This document shows, piece after piece, positions 62,866 to 64,000 of a stretch of DNA of 64,000 nt (position 1 is its first letter; each line of letters begins with the position of its first letter). The notes below the pieces were generated by a model that saw nothing but the letters and a program-made list of their open reading frames with translations, was not told where the DNA came from and did no database searches. Position numbers and translations under genes: made by a program. The stretch covers positions 3,249,747 through 3,313,746 of the forward strand of contig NW_023998431.1 of the NCBI RefSeq assembly GCF_014805625.2, in the 5' to 3' direction. This stretch comes from Glossina fuscipes. Taxonomy: Eukaryota; Arthropoda; Insecta; Diptera; Glossinidae.

Positions 62866-63914
62866 TTTTTTGAAGGCGACAAGACTATTGCCTTGGTATT
62901 ACGGGGACGATCACGAGGGATAAATTCCTTAATTAAGGATCCTACCGGCCACAGTGATTTATTTAACAACATATCACTGTTTTCAGTCGGAACTAATATT
63001 TTAAAAGAGGAGATTGCCCTAGCTTGAGAAGGAGCCATTTTGAAGATGCTAACACGCTTTAAGTTGACTGATGGGACTTTCGTCGCCAGATAACCTTTTA
63101 TGTTATCCACCGATGTTTCAGGTGTCAGTCTTGACACAAATATTGCTTTTCTGGGAGGAACTGCCGTCAAGCAAATGTCATTATTTGGAACAGGAGGGGG
63201 GTTCACAGTAGGAGAGTTTCGAGTTGGGGAAAATATAGATGGGGTTATCGCCCTTGTACCGGCAGCTTGTGAGACGTGCCCAGTCTGGTGACCAGCATTC
63301 ACACGCGAACAGGCAGGAGGAGAGGATGACTTATTTTTCTCTTTATTACTTTTAGGCGATGGCACTTGATTAGAGTGAGTGGCGGCTCTGGGCGGAGATA
63401 CCCTTGCCACTTCAGCGTAGCTTAAAACCGATGGACTTGCCGGTTTGTTTGTAACTGTTTTGCTACCAACCGACTCAGCAATATCGGAAACATTACTATT
63501 CATTTTAGAGTTAGAAGGAGCGGTAACTTGTACCAACGAATTAGATTTGGAGAAAGCCAGAGGTGACGTCGCACACGCTACGCTACGAGTAGAAGATGAG
63601 TGTCCAATAAAGCGACACTCATCAAACCTAGACTTAATGAGCTCAAACTTTTCCCACAAGGAGCCGAGATTTCTACTCAATTCCGAGAAACCATAACGGG
63701 TCTCCGTGAAAAGTTTATAAAAGTCAATGTCCCGCTGCCTACAGTCAGGACATGACCATCTTAAGCCTTTAGAAGGATCAGCGACTGCGTCAGCAGCACG
63801 GCCAAGAATACCGGCACACTTTGCATGACCGAAGCGCTCGCAGAGCCAACAAGAAACGAATCTTTCAGAATCCGGGCCTGATTTCGCCCGACAAGGTGTA
63901 TATAAACACTCCAT
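62862..63914 (-). CDS. LINE ORF1 protein: PHD finger plus RRM-like region
   Basis: 350 codons from ATG 63914 to UAA 62864-62862. The N-terminus is a C4HC3 PHD-type finger with Cys3, Cys8, Cys22, Cys25, His30, Cys33, Cys55 and Cys58, and the usual Trp two residues before Cys55. A Ser/Pro/Asn-rich linker follows (about 70-250). Near residue 260 there is an RRM-like segment beginning AIFVSRLTPETSVDNIKGYL and continuing to about 335. ORF1 proteins of this layout bind element RNA (family knowledge). The last sense codons are TCA AAA AAC, then TAA, an A-AAA-AAC heptamer directly before the stop; see the finding on frameshifting. Confidence 0.85.
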   Translation of the reverse strand: MECLYTPCRAKSGPDSERFVSCWLCERFGHAKCAGILGRAADAVADPSKGLRWSCPDCRQRDIDFYKLFTETRYGFSELSRNLGSLWEKFELIKSRFDECRFIGHSSSTRSVACATSPLAFSKSNSLVQVTAPSNSKMNSNVSDIAESVGSKTVTNKPASPSVLSYAEVARVSPPRAATHSNQVPSPKSNKEKNKSSSPPACSRVNAGHQTGHVSQAAGTRAITPSIFSPTRNSPTVNPPPVPNNDICLTAVPPRKAIFVSRLTPETSVDNIKGYLATKVPSVNLKRVSIFKMAPSQARAISSFKILVPTENSDMLLNKSLWPVGSLIKEFIPRDRPRNTKAIVLSPSKN

Positions 63915-63964
63915 GTCCTGTCAAAAAGACAGTTGTTGATTATGGAGAACAGACACACAAATCA

Positions 63965-63966
<2 letters not shown>

Positions 63967-64000
<34 letters not shown>
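63967..64000. repeat. poly(A), 34 bases at the window edge
   Basis: Pure A run abutting the 5' end of the LINE (poly(T) in the LINE's orientation). It may be the tail of another plus-strand retroposon that starts before the LINE, or an assembly boundary. Confidence 0.8.

Larger units (their letters stand above)
59641..63966 (-). mobile_element. near full-length non-LTR retrotransposon (LINE)
   Basis: On the minus strand it has a 5' UTR of about 50 bases, ORF1 (63914-62862), ORF2 (62865-59983), a 3' UTR of about 340 bases with a pyrimidine-rich tract, and a terminal (TAAA)n tail (59641-59670 region). There is no LTR, integrase or RNase H. The endonuclease-RT layout with a PHD-finger ORF1 fits the CR1/Jockey branches; I cannot place it further by eye. 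No frameshift or stop breaks either ORF, so this is a young copy. A target-site duplication could not be shown, because the 5' flank is only a poly(A) run (63967-64000) at the window edge. Confidence 0.85.

Noticed and set aside
1..64000. CRISPR arrays, operons, bacterial signals
   Set aside because: None present; introns, retrotransposons and codon content show eukaryotic nuclear DNA.

Overview
The window is a piece of an AT-rich insect nuclear genome. It is almost certainly a higher fly (Brachycera), judging by the protein sequences, the very short 55-90 bp GT-AG introns and the mix of mariner fossils, an insect-type LINE and a tRNA-derived SINE. I cannot name the species from sequence alone. 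About 10 kb is gene, about 4.3 kb is one LINE, and most of the rest is AT-rich, repeat-strewn intergenic DNA.

Region 1-18.3 kb: one gene on the minus strand, the BCAS3 homologue (rudhira in Drosophila). Five coding exons (17780 down to 14924) encode the WD40-like propeller and BCAS3 domain, and every junction keeps the reading phase. Exon 5 ends in phase 1 and can join either of two terminal exons: a 4.4 kb giant exon starting at 12495, or a short exon at 5067-4535. The short route gives about 1034 residues, close to the usual BCAS3 length. The long route gives about 2300 residues of charged, disordered tail. The giant exon carries two striking features: a run of nine A (minus strand) where the frame shifts by one, and a UAA stop that separates a basic patch from an in-frame 44-codon extension encoding a membrane helix.

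Region 18.3-59.6 kb: no convincing host gene. It holds two decayed mariner transposase copies, many copies of three short dispersed repeat families (called Rep-A, Rep-B and Rep-C here), a tRNA-derived SINE with a visible target-site duplication, microsatellites, and a widely spaced inverted repeat (about 50.05 and 58.87 kb).

Region 59.6-64.0 kb: a nearly full-length minus-strand non-LTR retrotransposon with intact ORF1 (PHD finger plus RRM-like region) and ORF2 (endonuclease plus reverse transcriptase). ORF1 ends on a classic -1 slippery heptamer immediately followed by its stop, and ORF2 lies in the -1 frame without an early ATG, so the element may make ORF2 by programmed frameshifting. The window ends in 34 A residues.
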